Assembly (NCBI GenBank): GCA_905209725.1
Contig: CAJLTZ010000001.1
Location: 1-64,000, forward strand
From: an uncultured Muribaculaceae bacterium
GTDB taxonomy: Bacteria > Bacteroidota > Bacteroidia > Bacteroidales > Muribaculaceae
Length of the DNA: 64,000 bases
Direction of reading: 5' to 3'
Shown: piece by piece, positions 1 through 8,355 of the stretch
Numbering within the stretch: position 1 is the stretch's first letter
How the letters are laid out: each line of letters begins with the position of its first letter
Program-made: the position numbers and the translations under genes
Notes under the pieces: model-generated
The model's database searches: none
The model's input: only the letters and a program-made list of their open reading frames with translations
What the model was told of the DNA's origin: nothing

Positions 1-54
1 TGCATCAAAAATCGGTCGCCCCTGCATTAACATTTTTTATGGGATGGGGTCTAA
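1..54. repeat. Partial copy of a dispersed palindromic repeat
   Basis: The first 54 bases match the right half of the palindromic element at 41564-41695: a shared 27-base block (1-27), then the shared terminal block at 41-54. Between them this copy has an extra AT-rich 13 bp (28-40) missing from the other copy. The left arm would lie before the window start, so completeness cannot be judged. Confidence 0.7.
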
Positions 55-72
55 GTTCCTGGCGGTCCATAC

Positions 73-192
73 TTATCGATTTTGATTATAGTTTTGCCGT
101 GCTTGTTGCTGATTCCCTTGAATTGAGGGACGGCGAAGACAACTGCGCATTGCGAGCAGCAATATGGCAAGTGCCAGAAGTACTTTATTCAT
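73..192 (-). CDS. Possible small exported peptide (39 aa)
   Basis: An ATG frame of 39 codons encodes a peptide with a hydrophobic N-terminus (Leu/Ala-rich, residues 4-14), one Cys at 18 and a Gln/Asn/Arg-rich tail. It could be a tiny lipoprotein or the remains of a larger exported protein, since another frame of the same DNA also reads plausibly at its C-terminal side. No family was recognised and no promoter was identified. It lies between the palindromic repeat and the DUF4143 ATPase gene. Treat it as a weak candidate. Confidence 0.25.
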   Translation of the reverse strand: MNKVLLALAILLLAMRSCLRRPSIQGNQQQARQNYNQNR

Positions 193-281
193 CGCTTTAA
201 GAGTTAGATGAGTTAGATGAGTTGATGATATAGATAGGATAGATGTCCTATATCTAATACGTTCAACAGACTAAAATGTGA

Positions 282-315
282 CAAAAAAAATTTTTTGGTT
301 CGATCTCTTTATCGA
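282..315 (-). terminator. Weak intrinsic terminator after the DUF4143 ATPase gene
   Basis: On the minus strand a TCGAT/ATCGA stem (300-304 with 311-315) overlaps the stop codon of the upstream gene and is followed by an A-run and an eight-T tract. The stem is only five base pairs, so the call is tentative. Confidence 0.4.
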
Positions 316-1667
316 GACACTATTTCCAGATAGAAGGGCAACATGTAGACTGGGAGGAAAGTGACGATGCCCTCTTTGTGGAAATCTTTTGTGTAAACCA
401 CTATCGGGTCTTTTGATTTTGCCGAGTATTTGCGGACAAATTCATCAAGCGACTTATGAGTTTTATACCCCGACGATTTCACTTCAATCGGAGAAACCTT
501 GCTTCCATTGGATATTAAAAAATCTACTTCATATAAGTGTCTGTTATCTGAGGGAAAGGTGTAATAGAACAGTTTTCTCCCGCTACTCACAAGTATCTGT
601 GCCACTGCGTTCTCATACACATATCCGAGGTTGGCGGATAATTTGTCTGAGAGAAGTTTCTCGTAAATCTCATTATCAGCCACATCCTTGTCCCAAAACG
701 CAAGTGTTACAAACAGACCAGTATCTCCGACATAGAGTTTAAAATAGTCTTTATCATAATCCAATGCAAGTCCATTCGCCGGATCTGCTGTATGATAGCA
801 CATATTTACTATCATTGAGGCTGCCAATTCTGAAATCAACGTGTCCTCTTTTGTCTGATCAGTATCACCGATAACAGGATGGAGCATATAGCGCGACAGC
901 TTTCGGTTGAGTTGAACTGGCACATCCTCGAAAATTCGGCTTAATCTTCCGCTTTCATCAATCTTTTTAAGGTCGGCGAGATAAAGATTGATAATTGCAC
1001 GTTTCACCTTATCAACCCTCAGAAGATCATTTGTCTCTAAATATTCAGATACGACTTTCGGCATACCTCCTATCAGTAGATATAGGCGAAATTTGCGCAT
1101 CAGGGTGCGGTGCGCACCATCCAATTGCATTCTGGCTTGAAGAGCTTGTCTCAACAGTCCTGGGGTGGCAGTATCTCCCAGAGCCCACAGAAATTCTTCA
1201 AAATCCATCGGGCACATCTTTATATGATCTTCTTCGCTTGGAATCAGTATATCCTTGACATTTTTACTTATAGAGATGAGTGAGCCGGTCTCTATATAAT
1301 CAAATCGGCCATCGGCCACAAGATGCTTTATTGCCTGGCGAGCTTTCGGACAGAATTGAATCTCGTCAAATATTATCAAAGATTTCCGAGGGATTAATGA
1401 TACATTATACTCGAATTGAAGTTGCATGAAAAGGGAATCCAGATTTGAGATATCCTCAAATAGCTGATGGATTTTAGGAGAGGCTTTTGAAAAATCAATT
1501 TCTATGAAGCTATCATACTCATTTTTCCCGAATTCCCTGGCTAAAGTAGACTTGCCCACACGGCGAGCGCCTTCAATCAGGATAGCTGTAGCGCCATTCT
1601 CCTCATTTTTCCATTGAAGCAATCTGTCATACAGTTTTCGTTTGAATATGTGCTTGATTTCCTCCAT
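309..1667 (-). CDS. AAA-family ATP-binding protein with DUF4143 domain
   Basis: This 452-residue protein has an N-terminal AAA (AAA_14-type) ATPase domain: Walker A GARRVGKST at 33-41 and a Walker B-like LIIFDEIQ at 97-104. A C-terminal DUF4143 region ends in a PD-(D/E)XK-like pattern (VDFLI near 381, IEVKSS near 394-399). Proteins of this type are abundant and variable in Bacteroidales, and their role is not firmly known; links to mobile DNA or toxin-antitoxin-like behaviour have been suggested. The gene stands alone, has its own promoter at 1716-1746, and is followed by a weak terminator. It sits between a dispersed repeat and a decayed gene of a related ATPase/nuclease class, which marks an accessory spot. 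Family assignment is firm; function is unknown. Confidence 0.85.
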   Translation of the reverse strand: MEEIKHIFKRKLYDRLLQWKNEENGATAILIEGARRVGKSTLAREFGKNEYDSFIEIDFSKASPKIHQLFEDISNLDSLFMQLQFEYNVSLIPRKSLIIFDEIQFCPKARQAIKHLVADGRFDYIETGSLISISKNVKDILIPSEEDHIKMCPMDFEEFLWALGDTATPGLLRQALQARMQLDGAHRTLMRKFRLYLLIGGMPKVVSEYLETNDLLRVDKVKRAIINLYLADLKKIDESGRLSRIFEDVPVQLNRKLSRYMLHPVIGDTDQTKEDTLISELAASMIVNMCYHTADPANGLALDYDKDYFKLYVGDTGLFVTLAFWDKDVADNEIYEKLLSDKLSANLGYVYENAVAQILVSSGRKLFYYTFPSDNRHLYEVDFLISNGSKVSPIEVKSSGYKTHKSLDEFVRKYSAKSKDPIVVYTKDFHKEGIVTFLPVYMLPFYLEIVSR

Positions 1668-1715
1668 AATTATAATCTAAGCAATAATATTGAGATAATA
1701 CATTGAATCACTGCA

Positions 1716-1746
1716 CAAAAATAATAAAGAAATATTGACGCGCAAA
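1716..1746 (-). promoter_or_regulatory. Promoter of the DUF4143 ATPase gene
   Basis: On the minus strand TTTG (1743-1746), a 19-nt spacer and TATTTTTG (1716-1723) match the Bacteroidetes -33/-7 consensus. The -33 box lies inside the first unit of the 33-bp tandem repeat. The predicted transcript starts about 45 nt before the ATG. Confidence 0.55.
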
Positions 1747-1816
1747 TTTTTTTACGCCCAAATATCCTCTGAGCGCAAAATTTTTTCGCCCAAAATATCC
1801 TCTGAGCGCAAAATTT
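1740..1816. repeat. 33-bp tandem repeat, 2.3 copies
   Basis: Two near-identical 33-bp units (1740-1772 and 1773-1805) and the start of a third (1806-1816) each begin with GCGCAAA plus a T-run and end with ATATCCTCTGA. They lie between the ATPase promoter and the decayed gene, and every unit carries a minus-strand TTTGCGC. Confidence 0.85.
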
Positions 1817-1859
1817 ATGGATGATTCTTATCCCGATATGCCTGATTATGGGCGTTCAT

Positions 1860-2166
1860 CTATCTTGAATTCACGTCTTCTACAAAGGCACTGATGTCGA
1901 ATTCTGTGGCTGATTCATTCCCTTTGATATAATAAGGCAGTAAGAAGTCGAGGAACCCCTCTTTTACTTCCTTATTGGGGTAATCAAGGATATACTGATT
2001 GAATCGCCCCACATAGCCCTTGATGGTCAGATAGCCTGCCTGATAAAAGACCGGAACGGGGTCGTCGGAACTGATTCCTGCCTGCTCGAGAGTCCGTCGC
2101 GATGGGTGTAGTCTCCGATATTGAGGTCAAGATGCAGCACAGGGTATGAATCCCAGTCATCTGTTA
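1860..2166 (-). pseudogene. Decayed AAA-ATPase-like / PD-(D/E)XK nuclease gene (PF09820/PF08011 type)
   Basis: Two pieces of one family remain in different frames. The upstream piece (about 2020-2166) reads DDWDSYPVLHLDLNIGDYT, matching the strand after Walker A in this family. The downstream piece (1860 to about 2065) reads VPVFYQAGYLTIKGYVGRF and LDFLLPYY, the typical linker before the nuclease domain. The intervening ATPase core, the N-terminus with Walker A, and the C-terminal nuclease domain are all missing. An internal deletion plus a frameshift explain the layout. This family is heavily duplicated in Bacteroidales, so a dead copy beside the DUF4143 gene is not surprising. Confidence 0.75.
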
Positions 2167-2191
2167 ACCGGCCAAGATCCAGGTGTGGAGG

Positions 2192-3313
2192 CTATTTCTG
2201 CATCTCTACGGGGCGGGTCGGGGGGAGTTCTTCGCGGCGGCGGGATACGGCTTTCACCACATTGCCGGCCAATTCGGCGAAGGCGCGTGCCTCGGGACCT
2301 GCGTGCTCGGGATCATCCTCCAACTCTACGGCTACCGGTTTGCCGGCATCGGCACGTTCCATAATGTCGGCCACCAACGGTATCTGTGCCAGCAATTCCA
2401 CGCCCAGTTTTTCTGCAAGACGCTTTCCACCCTCGCGGCCGAAGATGTAATACCGCTCATCTGGATGGGGCGCCGGGGTGAACCAAGCCATATTCTCCAC
2501 AATGCCCAATACCGGCACATTCACCTTGTCGTCGCGGAACATTGCCACACCCTTGCGGGCATCGGCCAATGCCACCTCCTGCGGAGTGGTGACAACAACT
2601 ACCCCCGTGATGCCGAGCGTCTGCACAAGCGTCAGGTGGATATCGCTCGTGCCGGGAGGCATATCTATCAGGAAATAGTCAAGGTCGCCCCATAGGGCAT
2701 CGCCAATCAACTGCTTCAAGGCATTGCTTGCCATTCCGCCGCGCCAGAGCACCGGTTTCTCCTTGTCGACAAGAAACCCAATCGAGAGCATCTTCACCCC
2801 ATATTTCTGCAAAGGCTCAATCCAGTCGCGCCCCTGCTCATTCACCATATAGAGCTGTTCATCCTCCACGCCAAACATCTTAGGCATAGAGGGCCCGAAA
2901 ATGTCGGCATCGAGAAGGCCCACCTTATAACCGGCGGCTGCCAGCGCCACAGCAAGATTGGCGGAAACTGTAGACTTGCCGACGCCACCCTTTCCACTGC
3001 TGATGCCGATGATGTTTTTCACGCCCGGCAGCAGGTCGGGTTTCTCGGCAATCGGTTTGCGGTATTTCACTGCAATGTTGCCGTCAATCTCCACATCGGG
3101 AGAGATATTGGTCTTGATAGCGGTCTCGGCCGACTTTACCACGCTGCGGATGAAGGGGTCGGTGGGACGGTCGAAAATCAGCGAGAAGGAGACCTTCATG
3201 CCATCAATGCGGATGTCATCTTCGACCATACAGAGGCTCACGATATCTTTCCCGTTGCCCGGATAGCGCACATGCTTCAGTGCGTCAAGAATAAGATTCG
3301 GATATAGAGTCAT
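2192..3313 (-). CDS. mrp: Mrp/NBP35-family iron-sulfur cluster carrier ATPase
   Basis: This 373-residue protein has an N-terminal MIP18/DUF59 domain (about 5-75) and a ParA/MinD-type P-loop ATPase domain with GKGGVGKST at 107-115 and DMPPGT at 217-222. The family binds and transfers Fe-S clusters to apoproteins in the cytosol. The ATG at 3313 was chosen because homologues start just before the DUF59 domain; a longer frame runs back into trmB. The CxxC cluster-binding pair that usually follows the ENM motif is absent: residues 273-283 read ENMAWFTPAPH. From memory this is common in Bacteroidetes Mrp. It is the last gene of the glycosyltransferase-trmB-mrp operon. Confidence 0.93.
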   Translation of the reverse strand: MTLYPNLILDALKHVRYPGNGKDIVSLCMVEDDIRIDGMKVSFSLIFDRPTDPFIRSVVKSAETAIKTNISPDVEIDGNIAVKYRKPIAEKPDLLPGVKNIIGISSGKGGVGKSTVSANLAVALAAAGYKVGLLDADIFGPSMPKMFGVEDEQLYMVNEQGRDWIEPLQKYGVKMLSIGFLVDKEKPVLWRGGMASNALKQLIGDALWGDLDYFLIDMPPGTSDIHLTLVQTLGITGVVVVTTPQEVALADARKGVAMFRDDKVNVPVLGIVENMAWFTPAPHPDERYYIFGREGGKRLAEKLGVELLAQIPLVADIMERADAGKPVAVELEDDPEHAGPEARAFAELAGNVVKAVSRRREELPPTRPVEMQK

Positions 3314-3343
3314 ATTAATTTTGAATTTTGAATTTATGAATTT
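3314..3343. repeat. AT-rich 9-bp periodic repeat before the mrp start
   Basis: The spacer before the mrp ATG consists of repeats of a TTTTGAATT-type unit (AATTCAAAA on the coding strand). The same motif occurs at 35714-35748 before purH and, inverted, at 40600-40646 between purL and purE. Confidence 0.6.
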
Positions 3344-3356
3344 GCGGCGGACAGCC

Positions 3357-4115
3357 TCACCGGCCCTCATTAAGGGTGATGGTCGGCCGGGGGATTGCGC
3401 GGTAGTCATCCTTTTCGATGTCATCCTCGCGTGGTTCTGTGAGTTCTCCCTCGGCTGGAAGCCGGAAACTGATAAGTTTGATCTTCTTTCCACGCGACAG
3501 CCACTGCTGCTCATAATATGTCTTGATGGCACTCACAGGGTCGGCCATTCCGCTGCCATAAAGGTCATCCGTAGCGCGGATCACCTCAAATCCATTCAGT
3601 TCCACCAGCCGGCGAGTATACTCATAAAGGAAAGGAGAGTCCGTCTTGAGATTGATCACCCCGTCAGGACGAAGGATACGGCGGTAAAGGTTGAGGAAAC
3701 GTGTGGATGTAAGACGCTTGCGAGACTTCTTCATCTGCGGGTCGGGAAACGTGATCCAGATTTCATCCACCTCCGCCGGTGCAAAGAAATGGTCGATATT
3801 CTCGATCTCACAACGCAGGAATGCTGCATTCGGAATCTGTTCCTGTTCCACAGTCTTTGCGCCGGTCCACATTCTGGCACCCTTGATGTCTATACCCACG
3901 AAATTGCGCTCCTTTTCGCTGCGTGCCAGCGCCACGGTATATTCGCCGCGCCCGCAACCCAGTTCGAGCACCATAGGCAGTCCTCCGGGAAGCACCTCGG
4001 AATTCCATTTACCCACATAGGGGAATCCCTCTGCGAGCAATTTCTCGCGTGGATACTGGAGCACACAACTGAAACTCTCCATATCCGCAAACTTCTTCAG
4101 TTTATTCTTTCCCAT
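3357..4115 (-). CDS. trmB: tRNA (guanine-N7-)-methyltransferase
   Basis: The 252-residue enzyme makes m7G46 in the tRNA variable loop using S-adenosylmethionine. The SAM-binding motif LELGCGRGE is at 50-58, a GIDIKGARMW segment follows near 74-83, and the family signature ITFPDPQMKK is at 121-130. The stop of the upstream glycosyltransferase lies 3 nt before this start, so the two genes are cotranscribed and probably translationally coupled. Length is a little above the E. coli enzyme. The N-terminal lysine-rich segment starts directly at the chosen ATG. Confidence 0.95.
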   Translation of the reverse strand: MGKNKLKKFADMESFSCVLQYPREKLLAEGFPYVGKWNSEVLPGGLPMVLELGCGRGEYTVALARSEKERNFVGIDIKGARMWTGAKTVEQEQIPNAAFLRCEIENIDHFFAPAEVDEIWITFPDPQMKKSRKRLTSTRFLNLYRRILRPDGVINLKTDSPFLYEYTRRLVELNGFEVIRATDDLYGSGMADPVSAIKTYYEQQWLSRGKKIKLISFRLPAEGELTEPREDDIEKDDYRAIPRPTITLNEGR

Positions 4116-4118
4116 AGT

Positions 4119-5330
4119 TTATCTGTTGAAGGGTGTTTTGCATTGGTAGGTATAATTCTTATAACCGGTGCGGCGCATTGACATGCGGAAGAAGAAATTT
4201 GCAATCGGCCGCACAAGCATAAATGGAGCCACAGCCCACCAAAGCCTTACAGCCTCAAGCTTTTTAGCCGTGGCGCGATAAGTGGCAATCTCGCATCCCC
4301 AGAAAATGAGCAGGATTACGGCTCCTGCAATCGCAGGCACCAGTGACGGCAGTCCCAGCAATCCTCCGGCCACAGCAAGCAGCAGCACAATCCATTGCGA
4401 AGCCGAAACAAAACCGGCTCTTCGGAACGGACCTTTCGGAAGCCAGCGCTGGGTAAACGCATAGCGTTCCTTGCGCAGGCTCTGGAGATGATGAGCCTCC
4501 CTTCCCCAGCTGATGGTGAGGATTGTGGTGGAATCCACCACAACGCGTGTATTGTCGCCTCGGCATATCTCATTAAGGAAGATATCATCCTCGCCATTAT
4601 TGAGGTGGATGGTGCGCGCATAGCCTTTGTGGTCAAAGAAGAGTTTGCGGCGGAAAGCAAGATTGTTTCCATCGCCGCGATATGGCATCCCGGCGACAGC
4701 ATAACCTATCCACTGGCTGTCGGTCATCACGCCGTCAAACTGTCCATACCATTTCCATGCGCCATGCAGATCTCTGAAATTCAGTCTGGAATATCCGAGC
4801 ACCACATCCACGCCCTGCTCCCTGTATGGCTCCATCATATGGCTCAGCCAGTGGTTGTCGGGGATTGACGCACGCACCGAAGTGGTGAGCACGACATCCT
4901 TCTTGGCGGCTTTCATGCCGATGGTCAGGGCCAGTTTGTGGCGGCTAAGACCTTTTGCTCCCGAGAGCATAAAGGTGACATGAAGCCAGGGATACTGCAC
5001 CTCATAATTAGAGGCCCATTCCATAATTTCGCGTGAATGCGTTTCGAGCACCACAATCACTTCAAAGTCGGGATAATCCTGAAAGTCCATCTGCTGCAGG
5101 AATGCTTCGAGCGAATCACGGTCCTCAGATCCGTGCACAATCACGGATACACCGGGAAGAGCGGCTTCGCCATTCTCCTCCGCCGTTTCCTGCTCATCAC
5201 CCGCATCATGCTGAGGGAGGGCGGCCGCAAGCCGCTGAGGCCTGAGACCGCGCCATATGCACCAGGCTGTCACCAATAAGGCCACGCCCGGCAATATCCA
5301 TATCAAGGGGTTAAAATCTATGCTGAACAT
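4119..5330 (-). CDS. Membrane-associated family 2 glycosyltransferase
   Basis: This 403-residue GT2 protein has one N-terminal membrane segment (about 9-27), a catalytic domain starting at VSVIVHGSED (61-70), an acidic GEDDIFLNE motif at 246-254, and a QRW triad (294-296) of processive or lipid-linked GT2 enzymes. Two or more C-terminal membrane segments follow (about 312-346 and beyond). It probably transfers a sugar at the inner face of the cytoplasmic membrane; donor and acceptor cannot be told. It is the first gene of the operon with trmB and mrp. The ATG at 5330 lies about 25 nt downstream of a -7 motif. Confidence 0.85.
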   Translation of the reverse strand: MFSIDFNPLIWILPGVALLVTAWCIWRGLRPQRLAAALPQHDAGDEQETAEENGEAALPGVSVIVHGSEDRDSLEAFLQQMDFQDYPDFEVIVVLETHSREIMEWASNYEVQYPWLHVTFMLSGAKGLSRHKLALTIGMKAAKKDVVLTTSVRASIPDNHWLSHMMEPYREQGVDVVLGYSRLNFRDLHGAWKWYGQFDGVMTDSQWIGYAVAGMPYRGDGNNLAFRRKLFFDHKGYARTIHLNNGEDDIFLNEICRGDNTRVVVDSTTILTISWGREAHHLQSLRKERYAFTQRWLPKGPFRRAGFVSASQWIVLLLAVAGGLLGLPSLVPAIAGAVILLIFWGCEIATYRATAKKLEAVRLWWAVAPFMLVRPIANFFFRMSMRRTGYKNYTYQCKTPFNR

Positions 5331-5352
5331 TTTTTTTGATTCAAATTATCTG

Positions 5353-5360
5353 CAAATTTA
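5353..5360 (-). promoter_or_regulatory. -7 element for the glycosyltransferase-trmB-mrp operon
   Basis: TAAATTTG followed by CAGAT on the minus strand matches the Bacteroidetes -7 box, placed to start a transcript about 20 nt before the ATG. No good TTTG is seen at -33. Confidence 0.5.
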
Positions 5361-5453
5361 ATCAATTTTGCCGATTCTTACGTTCCATAATAAGGAAGAA
5401 TGTAATGTCGCACATCGAAAATCCATGTCGGCATCCACATTCCCTATCTAAAT

Positions 5454-6983
5454 ATGGATTTCACCAAACTCGCACGCCCTTATTTCTCAATGCTTTGCAA
5501 GCGAAGCGACCGCTGGGCTGCCTCTCCCGCCGAGGCTCAGCAGGCTCAATTGCGCTCGCTCCTGAAGCGTGGGGCCGGATCCGAGGTCGGCCGCCATTTC
5601 GCATTCTCGGAAATTGCCGCAATGGAGTCACCATACGCTGCCTTCGCAAGAAGAGTGGTGCCGGTGGAATATGAAGATATCCGGGAGGACGTGATGCGCA
5701 TGGTAAATGGCGAGGCCGATGTGCTTTGGCCCGGCCGATGCATGGATTTCGCGCAGTCGTCGGGCACATCGGGTGGTCGCTCCAAATATGTGCCTATCAC
5801 CCGCGACAGCCTTCAACGTTGCCATTATGCCGGCGCATCGTATGTCGTGGCAAATTATCTGCGTTGTGTGCCCGATTCGCGACTCTTCTCTGGGAAAGCA
5901 TTCATACTCGGCGGTTCATTTGCCAGCGAATTGCATCCCGACAATCCGAGCGTCAGAATCGGCGACCTCTCCGCCTCCCTTATCCGAAACATCAATCCGC
6001 TTGCCGGACTCTTCCGCATCCCTTCGGCATCGGTGGCCCTGATGCCTGATTGGGAGAGCAAGCTGCCGGCCCTTGTAAAGGCTGCTTCTCATGCCAATGT
6101 CACCAACCTCTCCGGCGTGCCTTCATGGTTTCTTACCGTCATCAAGGGCGTGATGAAAGAGCGCGGGGTGGAAAAGATTTCCGATGCCTGGCCTAATCTT
6201 GAGGTGTTCTTCCATGGAGGTATCTCCTTCGAGCCCTACCGTCAGATTTACAGTGACATCACCGACCCCACCCGGATGCACTTTATGGAGACATACAATG
6301 CATCCGAGGGATTCTTCGCCGCGCAGGACCGTCTTGAGAGCAGCGAGATGCTGCTGATTCTCGACAATGACGTGTTTTACGAATTTGTCGACATCTCTGA
6401 GCCGGGTTCCGATCCGCGCCCCATCTGGGAGATTGAGCCCGGGAAAGTGTATGAATTGCTGATCACATCGAGCAATGGGCTCTGGCGCTACCGCATTGGG
6501 GACACGGTAAGGGTAGAGAGCATTTCGCCGGTAAGAATCAGGATAGCAGGACGTACGAAAGCCTTTATCAATGCATTCGGCGAGGAACTGATGGAGGAGA
6601 ATGCCGAGCGGGGGATTGCCGAAGCCTCGGAGTCCACGGGAGGCATCGTGCGCCACTACACGGCGGCTCCCGTATACGCCGACGGCGCCCACCGGGGACG
6701 CCATCAATGGATTATAGAATGGGAACGTGAGCCCTCAGATATCGCGGCATTCGCCCGCGTGCTCGACGCTTCGCTGCGCAAGGTGAATTCCGACTACGAT
6801 GCCAAGCGCACCCATACGATTTTCCTCGACCCGCCGGAGGTGATCACAGTCCCGTCAGGCGCATTCGAGCGCTGGCTTCATAGCGTTGGTTCCGGCCGGC
6901 TTGGCGGACAGCGGAAAGTGCCGCGCCTTCGCAACGACCGCAGCATCGCCGATGCCGTGCTTACATTAATTTCACAACGCTGA
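5454..6983 (+). CDS. GH3 auxin-responsive promoter family protein (acyl-adenylate/amino-acid ligase superfamily)
   Basis: The 509-residue protein belongs to the GH3 family of the ANL adenylating superfamily. The ATP-binding loop SSGTSGGRSKYVP is at 102-114, and further family blocks include a YNASEGFF segment near 280-290 and a WRYRIGDTVR segment near 345-355. Plant GH3 enzymes conjugate amino acids to hormones through an acyl-AMP. The substrate of the bacterial Bacteroidales versions is not known. It is the only plus-strand gene between two minus-strand operons. Its last 23 bp overlap the end of the convergent leucine-rich-repeat gene. The start gives the usual N-terminal helix FTKLARPYF. 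Family is firm, role unknown. Confidence 0.88.
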   Translation: MDFTKLARPYFSMLCKRSDRWAASPAEAQQAQLRSLLKRGAGSEVGRHFAFSEIAAMESPYAAFARRVVPVEYEDIREDVMRMVNGEADVLWPGRCMDFAQSSGTSGGRSKYVPITRDSLQRCHYAGASYVVANYLRCVPDSRLFSGKAFILGGSFASELHPDNPSVRIGDLSASLIRNINPLAGLFRIPSASVALMPDWESKLPALVKAASHANVTNLSGVPSWFLTVIKGVMKERGVEKISDAWPNLEVFFHGGISFEPYRQIYSDITDPTRMHFMETYNASEGFFAAQDRLESSEMLLILDNDVFYEFVDISEPGSDPRPIWEIEPGKVYELLITSSNGLWRYRIGDTVRVESISPVRIRIAGRTKAFINAFGEELMEENAERGIAEASESTGGIVRHYTAAPVYADGAHRGRHQWIIEWEREPSDIAAFARVLDASLRKVNSDYDAKRTHTIFLDPPEVITVPSGAFERWLHSVGSGRLGGQRKVPRLRNDRSIADAVLTLISQR

Positions 6984-8325
6984 CTGTGGTGCCCACCACT
7001 GCGCGTACCATTGCTATTTCATCTGCAGCCACTCCGGGGATTGCAATGCTTTCGCCTGCATTGCGGCGCTCGTAAAGTCTTGCTCCGGAGATTGAGAATA
7101 CTTCCACAAGTTCCATCGGAGCATTGGCTTTCACTATAATCGCGTCGCCATCGCGCCAGGCGCGGAGACTTGCGTTTTCAGTTATGGCGGAGTCAATGTA
7201 TGACACAATGTCAAGATTAAACCGGCTCCATACAGGATGCTGTTTCCAGGCATTCTCTGTGCCCTTAAGCACACGCAGGGCGATATCATAATTCCCGTCA
7301 GCATTTTCAAGACCGGAAAAAGCATCTGTGTCAATTTCAGGTACGTTTTCTTCCAGTTCTGAAACATTCACATTGGATATGCCTGTATCGTTGCGGAAAG
7401 CGTGAGCCTTGATATTGGTCACGCCCGGCATAAGGTTCACTTGTGTGATCTGAGGATTGTTGGCATAAGCAGCCTCGCCTACTTCACGGGCATATACCGT
7501 GATGGTGCCTCTGGCCCCTGTATGCGCCATCACAAGCGCAGGAATATCGGCAGGCAGTGCGGGAATCGCCGCCAATACAGGATTGGCGAAAAAGACGCCT
7601 TTCCCCAGTTTCGGTGAATTTTCTACGGCATAGATTATGCCTGTGAGGCGTGGCATCTCTGCAAATGCGAAGTCTCCGATGCTTTTGATGTGGCGAAGGT
7701 CCACCATGCGGAGTCCTGAACGTCGGAAGGCAGTTGCACCGATTGTTTCGATAGATTCGGGAAGCGTCATATCGAGCGATGTGCACCCCTCGAATGTCTT
7801 GTCGGGGATCTGACTTGTGTTAGCGCCGAAAGTGACGCTTGTCAGAGCCTCGTCACCGCTGAAGATTGCCTTGCCTAATTCTGGCGATGAGGCGAATGTG
7901 AAATTGGTCAGCGCCGGACAGCCGGAAAACGCATAGTCGCCGACTTTTTCGATAGCGGCCGGAAGCACCATCTCCTCAATCATGGTGGCGGCAAACGCGT
8001 GGTCGCCGATGGATGTGGTAGCAGGATTCAGCTTCACCGTCCTCACATTGGTGCCAAAAAGCATATTGGCGGGAATCTGATTGGAGGGAAGGGTCAGGGA
8101 TGAGATGTCCACAGAGGTCACCTCGCCGGAAAGCGAGCGCAGTGTGGCAAGGTCGGCCGCTGATGCCGCCCCCTCGAGAATCAGTTCGCCATCGGCGATA
8201 GCGGCCACCGCATCGGGGTCGGCAGCCAAAGAGCCGGGCGACACCTGAATCCGGGCCGCCCACGAGCCGGCTGCCGCCATAAGCGACACCGCTATTACTA
8301 TAATGCTTCTTTTTATCGAGATCAT
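6961..8325 (-). CDS. Secreted leucine-rich-repeat (BspA-like) protein with T9SS-type C-terminal tail
   Basis: The 454-residue protein has a signal peptide (about 1-23, cleavage after GSWA) and BspA-type LRR_5 repeats from about 100 to 340, with recurrent units such as IGDHAFAATMIEEMVLP and KVGDYAFSGCPALTN. The C-terminal ~65 residues (DAIIVKANAPMELVEVFSISG, ending VVKLM) resemble a type A T9SS sorting domain. It is therefore predicted to be exported and placed on the cell surface. BspA-like proteins often bind host proteins or mucins, but no ligand can be inferred here. It lies 30 nt downstream of the rdgB::PorZ-like gene and is probably cotranscribed with it. Confidence 0.82.
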   Translation of the reverse strand: MISIKRSIIVIAVSLMAAAGSWAARIQVSPGSLAADPDAVAAIADGELILEGAASAADLATLRSLSGEVTSVDISSLTLPSNQIPANMLFGTNVRTVKLNPATTSIGDHAFAATMIEEMVLPAAIEKVGDYAFSGCPALTNFTFASSPELGKAIFSGDEALTSVTFGANTSQIPDKTFEGCTSLDMTLPESIETIGATAFRRSGLRMVDLRHIKSIGDFAFAEMPRLTGIIYAVENSPKLGKGVFFANPVLAAIPALPADIPALVMAHTGARGTITVYAREVGEAAYANNPQITQVNLMPGVTNIKAHAFRNDTGISNVNVSELEENVPEIDTDAFSGLENADGNYDIALRVLKGTENAWKQHPVWSRFNLDIVSYIDSAITENASLRAWRDGDAIIVKANAPMELVEVFSISGARLYERRNAGESIAIPGVAADEIAMVRAVVGTTVSVVKLM

Positions 8326-8355
8326 ATGATGAAATTGTCTAATCTTTACTAAGAA

